This document shows positions 48,093-57,589 of a stretch of 64,000 nucleotides of DNA, piece after piece. Every line of letters starts with the position of its first letter. Within the stretch, counting starts at the first letter, position 1. The DNA is from Sphingomonas zeae. Lineage in GTDB: Bacteria; Pseudomonadota; Alphaproteobacteria; Sphingomonadales; Sphingomonadaceae. The stretch covers positions 62,001 through 126,000 of the forward strand of contig NZ_JACIFA010000005.1 of assembly GCF_014197135.1 (NCBI RefSeq), in the 5' to 3' direction. Under the pieces are notes generated by a model that searched no databases, had not been told where the DNA came from, and saw only the letters and a program-made list of their open reading frames with translations. The position numbers and the translations under genes were made by a program.

Positions 48093-48566
48093 TCATTCGC
48101 CCGGTTTCGATTCCGGCGGCAACTGCCAGCGAACGTTGATAGGGCGATATATGCCACTCACGGCCCGACCCTGGCGATCGCGGGCAGGGTCGAAGCGGAC
48201 CCGGCGCACGACCGTGCGGCACGTCGCTTCGTCGAGAACCGCATGGCCGCTGGATCGCACCACCTCGCACCCCGTCGGTGTGCCGTTTGGATCGACCTGC
48301 ACCGCCACGCTCGAACGCCCCTCCCATCCCTCGCGCTGGGCCTCGGCTGGATAGGAATCCGGCCCGAAATAGACGGCCGGATTGCCGGAGAGGCGAGGTG
48401 GAACGGCGGCGACCGGAAGATCACGCGCCAAGGTCCTCGGAACGTGCCGATAATGCCAGTCATAAGCGCGCGCGATCAGCAGCGACACCAGAATGAGGAG
48501 CAGCACGAGGAGCAGGCCGACCATGGCCAGCACCCCGTTCCGCAGCCCCCGTTCGTCACCCCGCAT
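48093..48566 (-). CDS. TonB-like energy transducer
   Basis: A 157-residue protein with one N-terminal membrane helix (about 12-33) and a C-terminal TonB-type domain: SYPAEAQREGWEGRSSVAVQVDPNGTPTGCEVVRSSGHAVLDEATCRTVVRRVRF. TonB proteins transmit proton-motive energy to outer-membrane receptors. The linker is short (~30 residues) and lacks the long Pro-rich spacer, so it may not reach the outer membrane like classic TonB. The two cysteines may form a disulfide. No exbB/exbD nearby. Divergent from argJ. Confidence 0.82.
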   Translation of the reverse strand: MRGDERGLRNGVLAMVGLLLVLLLILVSLLIARAYDWHYRHVPRTLARDLPVAAVPPRLSGNPAVYFGPDSYPAEAQREGWEGRSSVAVQVDPNGTPTGCEVVRSSGHAVLDEATCRTVVRRVRFDPARDRQGRAVSGIYRPINVRWQLPPESKPGE

Positions 48567-48676
48567 TGCCCCCGCCCCCGGTACAGCCCATGTCTATCAA
48601 AGCGGCCCTTCCGGAGTGGGTCAAGACGATGGAAGCGCTTGCTCCGGTTACACGCTCGGTTATGTAGCTTGCCCTT

Positions 48677-49903
48677 ATGAGCACCGCCACCTCGCCCCTC
48701 GCCAAGCCCTTTCCGACCCTGCCAGCCATCGACGGCGTGACGCTTCGCGTCGCCCGGGCGCGGTACAAGAATTGGGATCGCTGCGACCTGACCTTCGTAA
48801 CGCTGCCCGAGGGGACCAGCGTGGCGAGTGTGCTGACCACCAGCAAATGCCCTAGCCCGGAGGTCGAATGGTGCCGCCAGGCGCTGGTGCTGGGCCACGC
48901 CCGCGCGCTGGTCGTCAATGCGGGCAACTCCAACGCCTTTACCGGGCATCGGGGCCGCGCCGCCGTCGAGGCGATCGCCGCGCGCACCGCCGCCGCGATG
49001 GACTGCCAGCCTTCGGACGTGTTCGTCGCCTCCACCGGCGTGATCGGCGTGCCGCTACCCATCGACAAGGCCGAGGCCGGGCTGGACGCGGCCTTCACCG
49101 CCGAGCCCTGTGGCTGGGAAGAGGCCGCCGCAACGATCATGACCACCGACACCTTCGCCAAGGGCGCGACGACGACCGCAGTGGTCGATCGCCGCACGGT
49201 GACGCTGGCCGGGATCATCAAGGGTTCGGGCATGATCGCGCCGGACATGGCGACAATGCTGGGCTTCATCTTCACCGATGCCGCCGTCGCGCCGGAGTTC
49301 CTGCAACGCGCGCTCTCCGCCGCCAATGGCCGCAGCTTCTCGTGCATCACGGTCGATGGCGACACCTCGACCAGCGACACGGTGCTGGCCTTTGCTACCG
49401 GCAAGGCGGGCAATGCGCCGCTGACCGATGACGACAGCGACGGGGCCGACGCCTTCCGCGCGGCGCTGGCCGATCTGTGCCATCAACTCGCGCTGCTGGT
49501 CGTGCGCGACGGCGAGGGCGCGACCAAGCTGATCGAAATTCGCGTCGAGGGCGCAGAGAGCGACCGCTCGGCGCACCGCATCGCCATGTCGATCGCCAAC
49601 TCGCCGCTGGTGAAGACCGCGATCGCGGGCGAGGACGCCAATTGGGGCCGCGTCGTCATGGCGGTCGGCAAGGCGGGTGAACCGGCCGAGCGCGACAAGC
49701 TGTCGATCCGCTTCGGCGAGACGCTGGTGGCCAAGGACGGTCTGGCGGTCGAGGGCTATGACGAAGCCCCCGTCGCCGCGCATCTGAAGGGGCAGGAGAT
49801 CGCGGTCGGCGTTGATCTGGGCCTGGGCGAAGGCGTCGCGACGGTTTGGACCTGCGACCTGACGCACGGCTATATCTCGATCAACGCCGATTATCGGAGC
49901 TGA
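48677..49903 (+). CDS. argJ: ArgJ, glutamate N-acetyltransferase/ornithine acetyltransferase
   Basis: Transfers acetyl from N-acetylornithine to glutamate, making arginine synthesis cyclic; it may also use acetyl-CoA. The 408-residue precursor cleaves itself before Thr193 in the ATML motif (APDMATMLGF), giving alpha and beta chains. Other landmarks are VVNAGNSNAFTG and ANWGRVVMAVGKAG. The C-terminus (HGYISINADYRS) is typical. The GST gene follows after 5 bp. Confidence 0.96.
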   Translation: MSTATSPLAKPFPTLPAIDGVTLRVARARYKNWDRCDLTFVTLPEGTSVASVLTTSKCPSPEVEWCRQALVLGHARALVVNAGNSNAFTGHRGRAAVEAIAARTAAAMDCQPSDVFVASTGVIGVPLPIDKAEAGLDAAFTAEPCGWEEAAATIMTTDTFAKGATTTAVVDRRTVTLAGIIKGSGMIAPDMATMLGFIFTDAAVAPEFLQRALSAANGRSFSCITVDGDTSTSDTVLAFATGKAGNAPLTDDDSDGADAFRAALADLCHQLALLVVRDGEGATKLIEIRVEGAESDRSAHRIAMSIANSPLVKTAIAGEDANWGRVVMAVGKAGEPAERDKLSIRFGETLVAKDGLAVEGYDEAPVAAHLKGQEIAVGVDLGLGEGVATVWTCDLTHGYISINADYRS

Positions 49904-49908
49904 GGCGG

Positions 49909-50520
49909 ATGCTGACCATCTGGGGCCGGATCAACTCGCACAACGTCAAGAAGGTCGTCTGGCTGGCAGAGGAAATGGGGCTGACCTATGACCGCCGCGA
50001 TGTCGGCGGCGCATTCGGGATGGACGAGGCGTACCGCGCGCTCAACCCCAATGCGCTGATCCCGACGATCGAGGATGACGGCTTCGTGCTGTGGGAGTCG
50101 AACAGCATTTTGCGCTATCTGGCGGCCAACCATGGTGGCGAGGCATTCTATCCGACCGATCCAAAAGCGCGGGCGTCGGCGGAACGGTGGATGGACTGGG
50201 GCTTTACCTGGGCCGATGCGATCCGGCCGATCTTCTTCCAGATGGTGCGCACCGAAGCCGATAAGCGCGATTTGGCGTTGATCGAACGGAGCGTTGCGCG
50301 GGCGGCGGGACTATCGGCGATTCTGGACGATGTGCTGAGGCAGCAGGAATGGCTGTCGGGCGAGGCGTTCGGGGTCGGCGATATTCCGGTCGCGGCCTAT
50401 GCGAATAGCTGGTTCCAACTGCCGGTCGAGCGGCCGTCGCGGCCGAATTTGGAGCGCTGGTATGCGGCGTTGCAGGAGCGTGCGCCGTTTCGCGACGTGG
50501 TAATGATCCCGCTGAGCTGA
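49909..50520 (+). CDS. Glutathione S-transferase family protein
   Basis: A 203-residue GST with N-terminal thioredoxin-like domain (MLTIWGRINSHNVKKVVWLA, with Ser/Asn at the GSH site; ALIPTIEDDGFVLWESNSIL, the cis-Pro and Glu-Ser GSH-binding loop) and C-terminal helical domain (VGDIPVAAYANSWF). Its substrate is unknown. The ATG at 49909 has GAGG upstream and lies 5 bp after argJ, so the pair is probably an operon. It converges with trxA across tandem hairpins. Confidence 0.9.
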   Translation: MLTIWGRINSHNVKKVVWLAEEMGLTYDRRDVGGAFGMDEAYRALNPNALIPTIEDDGFVLWESNSILRYLAANHGGEAFYPTDPKARASAERWMDWGFTWADAIRPIFFQMVRTEADKRDLALIERSVARAAGLSAILDDVLRQQEWLSGEAFGVGDIPVAAYANSWFQLPVERPSRPNLERWYAALQERAPFRDVVMIPLS

Positions 50521-50528
50521 GCCCAAAC

Positions 50529-50556
50529 AAAAGCCCCTCCCGCTTGCGGGAGGGGC
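50529..50556 (-). terminator. Hairpin with T-tract, distal copy
   Basis: Perfect 11-bp stem GCCCCTCCCGC/GCGGGAGGGGC; read on the minus strand it is followed by TTTTGTTT. Second of two near-identical hairpins between GST and trxA. It may serve the trxA side as a backup terminator. Confidence 0.6.
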
Positions 50557-50581
50557 GTGCCGTTGGGAAAGCGCAGGACAT

Positions 50582-50610
50582 AAAAAAGCCCCTCCCGCAG
50601 GCGGGAGGGG
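50582..50610 (-). terminator. Intrinsic terminator of the addAB-trxA operon
   Basis: Stem CCCCTCCCGC/GCGGGAGGGG, followed on the minus strand by TTTTTTA. It lies 46 bases after the trxA stop. The core is nearly the same as the hairpin 55 bp further on. Confidence 0.8.
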
Positions 50611-50655
50611 TTTGGGGAGGGCACGGGGCCTCGCAGAGACCTTCCTGCCCCTGTC

Positions 50656-50976
50656 TTACAGTGCGCCTTCGAGCCAGGCCTTGATCCGGCCCTTGGGCTC
50701 TGCGCCGACCTTGGTCGCGGCGGCAGCGCCGCCCTTGAACAGGATCATCGTCGGAATGCCACGCACGCCGTAACGGCCGGGCGCATCGGGATTGTCGTCG
50801 ATGTTCAGCTTAGCGATCGTCACCTGCTCGCCCAGTTCCTCGGACAGTTCCTCCAGCGACGGGCCGATCATCTTGCACGGTCCGCACCATTCGGCCCAGA
50901 AATCGACCAGCACCGGCTTGTCGGAGTTCAGGACGTCCGCTTCAAAGCTGGCGTCGGTGATCTGCTTGGTTGCCAT
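50656..50976 (-). CDS. trxA: Thioredoxin
   Basis: A 106-residue cytoplasmic disulfide reductase with the active site W-C31-G-P-C34-K and the usual GIPTMILFKGG cis-proline loop. It ends the long minus-strand gene series after addA (52 bp gap) and before two terminator hairpins. AddA and thioredoxin are often adjacent in alphaproteobacteria. Confidence 0.97.
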   Translation of the reverse strand: MATKQITDASFEADVLNSDKPVLVDFWAEWCGPCKMIGPSLEELSEELGEQVTIAKLNIDDNPDAPGRYGVRGIPTMILFKGGAAAATKVGAEPKGRIKAWLEGAL

Positions 50977-51028
50977 GTTCCATTCACTCCTTGAATTGCC
51001 GTTGATTTAAGACGCCGAGCACCGCCGC

Positions 51029-54000
51029 TCAACCACCGAGGGCCAAGCTTTGCTCCCCGCCCCGATAGCCGGGCTTGTGGACGGCCAGCACCGCCTCGGG
51101 CACGGTGATGAGGCGCGGGCCGGCCGTGTAGAGCAACGCGACCGATACGGGGCGTCCCGGAAAGATCACCTCCAGTGCGGCGGCATAGCCGGCCATCTGC
51201 GCCAGATGGAACACGGGCACATCCCCGATCCCGCCTGGCGCGCGCCGCCCGGTCTTATAGTCGATCAGCCGTATCCCCTCGGCACCGATCAGCAGTCGAT
51301 CGACCCGCCCGGATACGACGAGCCCATTGGCCAGCGTTGCTGCGATCGGCGCCTCTGCCAGCGATCCGGGACCGAATAGCGGGGCATAGGCCGGATCATC
51401 GAGGATCGCGAAAACGGCATCGGTCACGTCCGCACGCAAGGCCGCGTCCTCGACCCCCGCCGCCTGGGTCAGCCAGCGCTCCGCGGCCCCCCGTCGCTGT
51501 TCGGGGGCGACCGGCGGCACACGTTCGAGCAGGCAATGGATCAGCCGCCCGCGCTCGGCGGCGGCGCGCATTGCAGGCGTCGGTGGCGGATCGGCGACCA
51601 TGTCTTCGCCCAGTTGCGAGGGGGCGAGCGGACGCGGTGGTCGCGACTCCTGCGGCGCGGGCGCATGGATCCATTCGGGTAGCTTCGTCTCCTTGCGCAC
51701 CTCTGACACCAAGACGACATCCGCGCGCGGGGCGATCGGCGGCAGTGGCTTCTTGCCCAGGAACAGGCGGGATTGGCCGTCGCCCGGCTCTACCTCCGGC
51801 ACACCCAGCGCAGTCATCGCGCGGGCGCAGGTGGCGTACCAGCTGTGCAGCGGCGGCACCCCGGCCGCCCGCTTGCCGAGCGCCCCCGCCACCACCAACT
51901 GCTCCTCGGCCCGAGTCGCCGCGACGTAGAAGAGCCGCCAATGCTCGGCGAGTTCGCGCGCGGCGATCTCGGCCGCTACCGCATCGAGCGGCCCGCCCCG
52001 CTCCTCGGCGCGCGGGGGGAAGACCGGGATCGGCAGCGCGCCGGGCTCGGGCATCCAGCGCAGGATCGAGCGGGGCGAAGCGGTCGGATCGGCGGTGGCG
52101 TCGGCAAGGATGACCAGCGGGGCCTGCAACCCCTTGGACCCGTGCGCGGTCATCACCCGTACCGCGTCGAGCGGCGCGGAGGGGTCGCGCACGATCTCGA
52201 CATCGCCGCGATCGAACCAGTCGAGGAAGCGCTGGAGCGAGGGCGTCGTCGTGCTTTCGAAGGTCAGCGCGGCGTTGAGCAACTCCTCGATCGGATCGCG
52301 CGCCTCGGTTCCAAGCCGACGGATCAGCTTGCGCCGCCCATCGAGCGGCCCCGACAGCAATTCCTCCAGAAACTGGTACGGCGTAGACACGTCGGCCCGA
52401 GACAGCATCTGGCGAAGCGGCGCCAGATCCTCGGCGGGCAAGGTGCGCGTCAGATGCGCCCAGAGCGATCCGCGCTCGCGGTGGCCCGCCGCCATCAACC
52501 GATCCTGCGACCAGCCGATCAACGGCGATACCAGCAACGAGGCCAGCGACAGGTCATCCTCGGGCTGGAGCGCGAACCGCACCGTCGCCAGCAAATCCTG
52601 TACCGCCAGCGGCGCGTTCAGCCGCAGCCGGTCGACACCCGCGACCGGCACCCCTTCGGCATAGAGTCGCGCGACGATCAGCGAGGCGAGATCGCCGCGT
52701 CGCTTGACCAGGATCATGATATCCTGCGGTTCAAGGCGGCGGCCCTTGCTTTCCAGCATGACGCCGTCATCCAGCCAGCGGCGGACGGCGCGCGCGATGT
52801 CGGTGGCCACCTTGCGCACCGCATCATCGATCCAGCCTTCCTCGTCCTCGTCGCTGCCGCCCGCCACGACCGGCGGCCAGAGCGTGACGCGGCCGGGGCC
52901 TTTCACCTCGCTGGCGTGACGTTCGACCTCGTGGCCCATGCCCATTCCGGGCTCGCCCAGCGCCGCGATCGCGGCGTCGACAAACTCCAGGATCGGGGTG
53001 GTCGAGCGGAAGCTGTGGGTCAGCGACAATTGATTGAAGGGGAGGCCGCGCTCCTCGGGTGGCCACTCGTCATCCCCCGCCACCTCCCCGGCGCGGCGCG
53101 AAAAATGCAGCTCGGCCGCCCGGAAGTTGATCGGGTCGGTGCCCTGGAATCCGAAGATCGCCTGTTTGTGGTCGCCGACAGTGAACAGCGTCCGCGTCGA
53201 GGGCGCATAGAGCCCGCGTCCGACGAAGAATTCGTCGGCCAGGGCTCGCACGATCCGCCATTGATGCGCGTTGGTATCCTGCGCCTCGTCGATCAGGACA
53301 TGCTCGGTCACCTGGTCCAGCTTATAGCGGACCCATTCGCCGATCCCCGGCCGTTCGAGCAGCTCGACCGTGGTGCGGATCAGATCGTCGAAATCGACCG
53401 CACCGATGGCGCGCTTGGACAGGGTATAGGCGCGCGCGTAGTCACGCCCCACGGTCAGCGCGTCGGCGAGCAGATCGGCATGACGTGCCCGCGCCGCGAG
53501 GCCCAGCAGATGACGGCACGCCTCGCCCAGTTCGCGGGCCATCTCCTCATAATCGGGGTCGGCATCGGTCAGCTTCTTGGACGCCTTGCGGGGCTCACCC
53601 TTGGCGGTGAAGACCGTGCCCATCAGCTCATCGAGCAAGGCCACCCGGCCTGCGCGATCGCTGCCGATCCAGCGCTCCAAGGTCGCCGCTGCCTTGTCGC
53701 CGGTAGCGGTGCCCCAGGCGCGGTTCGCGCCCGCCAGCCGGACGACCGCATCCTCGTCGATCTCCTCGACACCTTCGGCAATCGCCTCGTCGATATTGCC
53801 GGCGGGCAGGTCGAGCGCGCGGCGGAGCCACGGCTGGATGCCGGTCGGCAATGCTTCCAGTGATCCGGGCGCGCGAGCGCAGGCGGCCAGGAAGGCCTCC
53901 GCCCCACCCTCGCCCAGCCGCAGCGACAGCGCACCGACCGTCTCGATCGGACCAACGCGGCCTTCGCGCTCGGCGGTTTCCAGCATCCGGGCCAGCGCCT

Positions 54001-54487
54001 CGCGCGCCAGTACCGCCTCCTCGCGCGCCTCCAGCGGTCGGAAACCGGGGGCCAGACCCGCCTCGACCGGGAAGGCGGCAAGCAGGCCCTGACAAAAGCC
54101 GTGAATGGTCTGGATGCGAAGCCCCCCGCCCGGCGCGTCGAGCACGCGCGCGAACAATGTCCGCGCCCGTTCGCGCAACTCCGGGGTCGCAGTCTCGCCC
54201 AGCGCCTTGAGATCGGCGAACAGCTCGGTTTCGGGCATCCGCACCCAGGCGGCGAGGCGACCGTTGATCCGCTGTGCCATTTCCGCCGCGCCGGCCTTGG
54301 TGAAGGTCAGGCAAAGGATCGCTTCGGGCGCCACGCCGCGCAGCAGCAGGCGAAACACGCGCGCGGCGAGCACCTGCGTCTTGCCGGTGCCCGCCGAGGC
54401 GGACAGCCAGACATGCGCGGCGGGATCGCTCGCGGCGGCCTGATCGCCCTTAAGCGGGGGGAGGTTGGCCATGGGGCGGGCGCTCAT
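51029..54487 (-). CDS. addA: AddA, double-strand break repair helicase-nuclease
   Basis: Large subunit of AddAB, which processes DNA ends for recombination as an alternative to RecBCD. The ~1152-residue protein has UvrD-type motif I (ASAGTGKT, about 30-37), VLIDEAQDTNAHQW, TVGDHKQAIFGFQG, MTAHGSKGLQ, and a C-terminal RecB-like nuclease with LIDYKTGRR. I chose the ATG at 54487; the frame continues 25 codons upstream into a repeat-like sequence. addB lies 147 bp upstream on the same strand. Confidence 0.94.
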   Translation of the reverse strand: MSARPMANLPPLKGDQAAASDPAAHVWLSASAGTGKTQVLAARVFRLLLRGVAPEAILCLTFTKAGAAEMAQRINGRLAAWVRMPETELFADLKALGETATPELRERARTLFARVLDAPGGGLRIQTIHGFCQGLLAAFPVEAGLAPGFRPLEAREEAVLAREALARMLETAEREGRVGPIETVGALSLRLGEGGAEAFLAACARAPGSLEALPTGIQPWLRRALDLPAGNIDEAIAEGVEEIDEDAVVRLAGANRAWGTATGDKAAATLERWIGSDRAGRVALLDELMGTVFTAKGEPRKASKKLTDADPDYEEMARELGEACRHLLGLAARARHADLLADALTVGRDYARAYTLSKRAIGAVDFDDLIRTTVELLERPGIGEWVRYKLDQVTEHVLIDEAQDTNAHQWRIVRALADEFFVGRGLYAPSTRTLFTVGDHKQAIFGFQGTDPINFRAAELHFSRRAGEVAGDDEWPPEERGLPFNQLSLTHSFRSTTPILEFVDAAIAALGEPGMGMGHEVERHASEVKGPGRVTLWPPVVAGGSDEDEEGWIDDAVRKVATDIARAVRRWLDDGVMLESKGRRLEPQDIMILVKRRGDLASLIVARLYAEGVPVAGVDRLRLNAPLAVQDLLATVRFALQPEDDLSLASLLVSPLIGWSQDRLMAAGHRERGSLWAHLTRTLPAEDLAPLRQMLSRADVSTPYQFLEELLSGPLDGRRKLIRRLGTEARDPIEELLNAALTFESTTTPSLQRFLDWFDRGDVEIVRDPSAPLDAVRVMTAHGSKGLQAPLVILADATADPTASPRSILRWMPEPGALPIPVFPPRAEERGGPLDAVAAEIAARELAEHWRLFYVAATRAEEQLVVAGALGKRAAGVPPLHSWYATCARAMTALGVPEVEPGDGQSRLFLGKKPLPPIAPRADVVLVSEVRKETKLPEWIHAPAPQESRPPRPLAPSQLGEDMVADPPPTPAMRAAAERGRLIHCLLERVPPVAPEQRRGAAERWLTQAAGVEDAALRADVTDAVFAILDDPAYAPLFGPGSLAEAPIAATLANGLVVSGRVDRLLIGAEGIRLIDYKTGRRAPGGIGDVPVFHLAQMAGYAAALEVIFPGRPVSVALLYTAGPRLITVPEAVLAVHKPGYRGGEQSLALGG

Positions 54488-54531
54488 GCGACTTGCTCCT
54501 GGCGACCGGCCGTTCGGAAAACGCCCCTTAC

Positions 54532-54560
54532 CCCGCTCAGCCTGAGCGAAGTCGAAGGCC
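54532..54560. repeat. Short palindromic repeat between addB and addA
   Basis: GCTCAG-C-CTGAGC (54535-54547) is a perfect palindrome within a 29-bp stretch ending GAAGTCGAAGGCC, a sequence type I have seen repeated in GC-rich proteobacterial genomes. A shorter relative (TTCAGCCTGAGCG) is at about 30757-30769, at the recG stop. Confidence 0.4.
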
Positions 54561-54634
54561 ACGCCCCGCCATCGCCCAGAAAGATAGTCATCCCGTGCGC
54601 TTCAACTTCGCCCAGCGCGAACAAAGGTGGGGAT

Positions 54635-57589
54635 TTACCGATCACGGCCATACCATTCATCCCGCCGCATCAGCTGGTCATATTCCGCATAGGGCGCATA
54701 TTCCGGCACCAGCTTGGCGGTGAACGGCGCATCGCCGGTCAGCCACTGGCCCGCCGCCTCGGCGAAGTTCGCGGCCGCGATGCCGACGAACTCGTCGGTG
54801 CGGATACGTTCACGCTTGCCATCGGGATCGACCGGCGTGGCGATATAGCCCAGCCCTTCGCGCCCACGCCCGAGCGACCAGTATTCGAACCCGCCCGCCT
54901 TGCCGGACACGCCCTCGAATCCGCCACGCTCGGCGATCAGGCCGAGCAGGCCCAGCTGCAAGCTGAACCCCTCGCGCACCGCCGTCGTAGAGGGCGGTTT
55001 GCCGGTCTTGTAATCGATCACCACCAACGATCCGTCCGCCGCCTTGTCGATCCGGTCGAACCGGCCGGTCAACGTGACACCCGCCAGCTTGGCCTCGCCC
55101 TTGCCTTCCGCGCTCAGGACGTGGCGGCCTTCCGCGGCCTTGATGGCGACTTCCTTGGCAATCCAGTCGATCGCCTCGATCAAGCGCGGCTGCCACAGCG
55201 CCCTCATCATCGGATGGGTGTTCTGGTCGCGTAGCATCGCCAGCGCGCGCGGGCGCAGCGCCTCGACGTCGCAGCGGTCCTCCTTCCACCACGTCTCCAG
55301 AATGTCGTGGACGGCGGTACCACGCCACGCCGCACTGGGATCAGCATCCACCGGGTCGAGCGGCGACAGACGCAACACCCGACGCGCGTAGAAGGCGTAA
55401 GGATCCGCCTTCAGCCGATCGACCTCCGTAACGGAGATGGCAGTCGGCCGAAGTGCAGCGGGCGGCTTGGGCGCGGGGCGGTCGACGGGGGCGTAATCCT
55501 CCGGCCGGTCCAGCTCGACCGCCCAGCGCGCCAGGTTCGGATGCGCTTCGAACCGCTCGCCCGCCATGGCCTGCAAGCGTAGCCAGAAGCGCGAGGCGAG
55601 CGTCGGCCCGCTCGCATCGCGGCGTGCGCGGGTCAGGATCGCACGCGGCGCGCCCATCGCCTGCGCCAGATCATGCGCGGCGATACCGATCCGCTGTTCC
55701 AGCCCGACCAGCCCCAATAGCGAGCGGATACGCGGGGCCAGCCACGGATCGGGCGCGGGCCGCCCCGGCCATACGCCCTCGTTCAAGCCGCCCGCGATCA
55801 TCAGATCGGCGGTCTGGAGCCGCGCCTCGATCGGGCCGTAGATGGCGAGGCGCGGATGCTGCCCCTCGCGCGGGATGGCGCGCACCGCGATCTCGTCGAA
55901 AAGGCTGCGGAGAAGGCCGGGAAGCTCGGCCGGGTCGACACGCGCGGGGCCGTGATCGGCCTCCTCCTCGTAACCCGCCAGGAACTCGGCCGCCGCGCGC
56001 CCCTGCGGCCCGGTCCATAGCGCGTCACCGCACAGCGTCTGGCCGCATTCGCGCAGACAGGCGAGCAGGCTGCGCAGCCCCTGCGGCCCGTCGCCGAAGG
56101 TCCGTCCGACCGCCTCCAGCATCGGCGCGGCCTTGGTCCAGAAGGCCGAGGCGGTCGGCTTGTCGGCGACATGCGCGGCGATCCCCTCCAGCCCCGGCGC
56201 GGGGCGCGGGCCGCGCAGGGCCTTATCGAGCGCGCGCACGCCATCCAGCCACTCGACCCGCTCCATATTGCCGTGGATCAGCGGATGTTTGAGAAGCGCG
56301 AGCAGCGGCAGAGGTGCGAAATGCTGCGCCGCCGCTTCGGCCAGTTGCAGCAGGAATGTGCCCGGCAACAGGATCGACAAGGGCCGGCCCGCCGTATCGT
56401 CGATCAGTATCCCCCAGCGCCGACAATGTGCCGCAACCCGCCGCGCCAGGGCGCGGTCGGGCGTCACGAGCGCAGCGGTACGCCCCGGCTCCTCGATCGC
56501 CTCGCGCAGCGCCAGCGCGATCGCCTGCGCTTCCTCGGCCGGGGTAGCCAGTTCGATCGTAGAGACGCCCGACAATCGCCGGTCCTCGGCGGGCAGATCG
56601 GTCCATTTGCCGGTGAAATCCGCCGGGGCCATGGCGTTGGCGATGGCCCGCCCGCGCGCTGCACCGGCGTCATAATCGCCGCCGCCACGCCAGACCGTCA
56701 CCTCGCCCCGCCCGACGCCCATCCGGTCGAGCAGGAGTTTGAGCGCATATTGCGGATGCGTCTCGATCGAACGGCGGGTGCGGCCGGTGTCAGGATCGGG
56801 CTTGTGCGGGCCGAGCGCACTCCATTCTTCGTCCGGCATGGTCAGGTCGAGCCCGGCGAACACCACCGAGCCGCCCGGCATTTCCGACACGCAGCGCAGC
56901 AGCCGCGCGACCGCAGGCGCCGTATCGGTGACGCCCGCTGCACAGACGAACCCGGCGGGCTGCTCGTCCCGCCACCGCGCGCTGATCCGGTCGAGCAGCA
57001 GCGTCCGACGGCGGGCGGCATCGATCCGTCCCATCCGCTCCAGCACTGCGGGCCAACGGTCGAGCACCACCGAGAAGGTCGCCAGCGCCGATTGCCAATG
57101 TTCGGTCAGTTCGGGACCGAGGTCGAGCGCGGCAAGTTCGGCCGGATCGACCTCCTCGACCAGCATCTGGTCCAGCGTCCGCGCCAGATCGCCCGCCAGC
57201 CGGACGGCCTCGGCCGCCGTCACGGGATGACCCGCGCGCTGCCGCTCCTGCTCGACCAGACGCGCCAGGATCATCCGCCGGGCTGAGGGCGAAATGGCCG
57301 GAGGCGGCGGCGCGTCGGCATCCGCCGGGTCGAGCGCGGAACCCGCCGCCTCGCCCAGTTCGGGGTCGCCCAGCGCCACCATGCGCGGCAGGATCAGGCC
57401 GCCGCCGCTCGCGCGCACGAATGCCTCGGTCACCGCGCGGACGCCGCGGTTGGTCGGCAGCAGGATCATGCCCTGCGCCAGCGTCAGCGGATCACCCCCG
57501 CTGCGCCGCATCAACCCGGCAACCAGCGCATCGGCAAAGCCGCGGTGCGCCGGGATGGTGTGCAATCTCGGGCGCCGCGGCTCAGCCAT
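54635..57589 (-). CDS. addB: AddB, double-strand break repair protein
   Basis: Second subunit of AddAB. The 984-residue protein has an inactivated helicase-like N-terminal half (MILLPTNRGVRAVTEAF in place of a normal Walker A) and a C-terminal RecB-family nuclease domain with AWRGTAVHDILETWW and VVIDYKTGKPPS. This layout is that of the alphaproteobacterial AddB. Its start overlaps the end of murU by 8 bp. Confidence 0.93.
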   Translation of the reverse strand: MAEPRRPRLHTIPAHRGFADALVAGLMRRSGGDPLTLAQGMILLPTNRGVRAVTEAFVRASGGGLILPRMVALGDPELGEAAGSALDPADADAPPPPAISPSARRMILARLVEQERQRAGHPVTAAEAVRLAGDLARTLDQMLVEEVDPAELAALDLGPELTEHWQSALATFSVVLDRWPAVLERMGRIDAARRRTLLLDRISARWRDEQPAGFVCAAGVTDTAPAVARLLRCVSEMPGGSVVFAGLDLTMPDEEWSALGPHKPDPDTGRTRRSIETHPQYALKLLLDRMGVGRGEVTVWRGGGDYDAGAARGRAIANAMAPADFTGKWTDLPAEDRRLSGVSTIELATPAEEAQAIALALREAIEEPGRTAALVTPDRALARRVAAHCRRWGILIDDTAGRPLSILLPGTFLLQLAEAAAQHFAPLPLLALLKHPLIHGNMERVEWLDGVRALDKALRGPRPAPGLEGIAAHVADKPTASAFWTKAAPMLEAVGRTFGDGPQGLRSLLACLRECGQTLCGDALWTGPQGRAAAEFLAGYEEEADHGPARVDPAELPGLLRSLFDEIAVRAIPREGQHPRLAIYGPIEARLQTADLMIAGGLNEGVWPGRPAPDPWLAPRIRSLLGLVGLEQRIGIAAHDLAQAMGAPRAILTRARRDASGPTLASRFWLRLQAMAGERFEAHPNLARWAVELDRPEDYAPVDRPAPKPPAALRPTAISVTEVDRLKADPYAFYARRVLRLSPLDPVDADPSAAWRGTAVHDILETWWKEDRCDVEALRPRALAMLRDQNTHPMMRALWQPRLIEAIDWIAKEVAIKAAEGRHVLSAEGKGEAKLAGVTLTGRFDRIDKAADGSLVVIDYKTGKPPSTTAVREGFSLQLGLLGLIAERGGFEGVSGKAGGFEYWSLGRGREGLGYIATPVDPDGKRERIRTDEFVGIAAANFAEAAGQWLTGDAPFTAKLVPEYAPYAEYDQLMRRDEWYGRDR

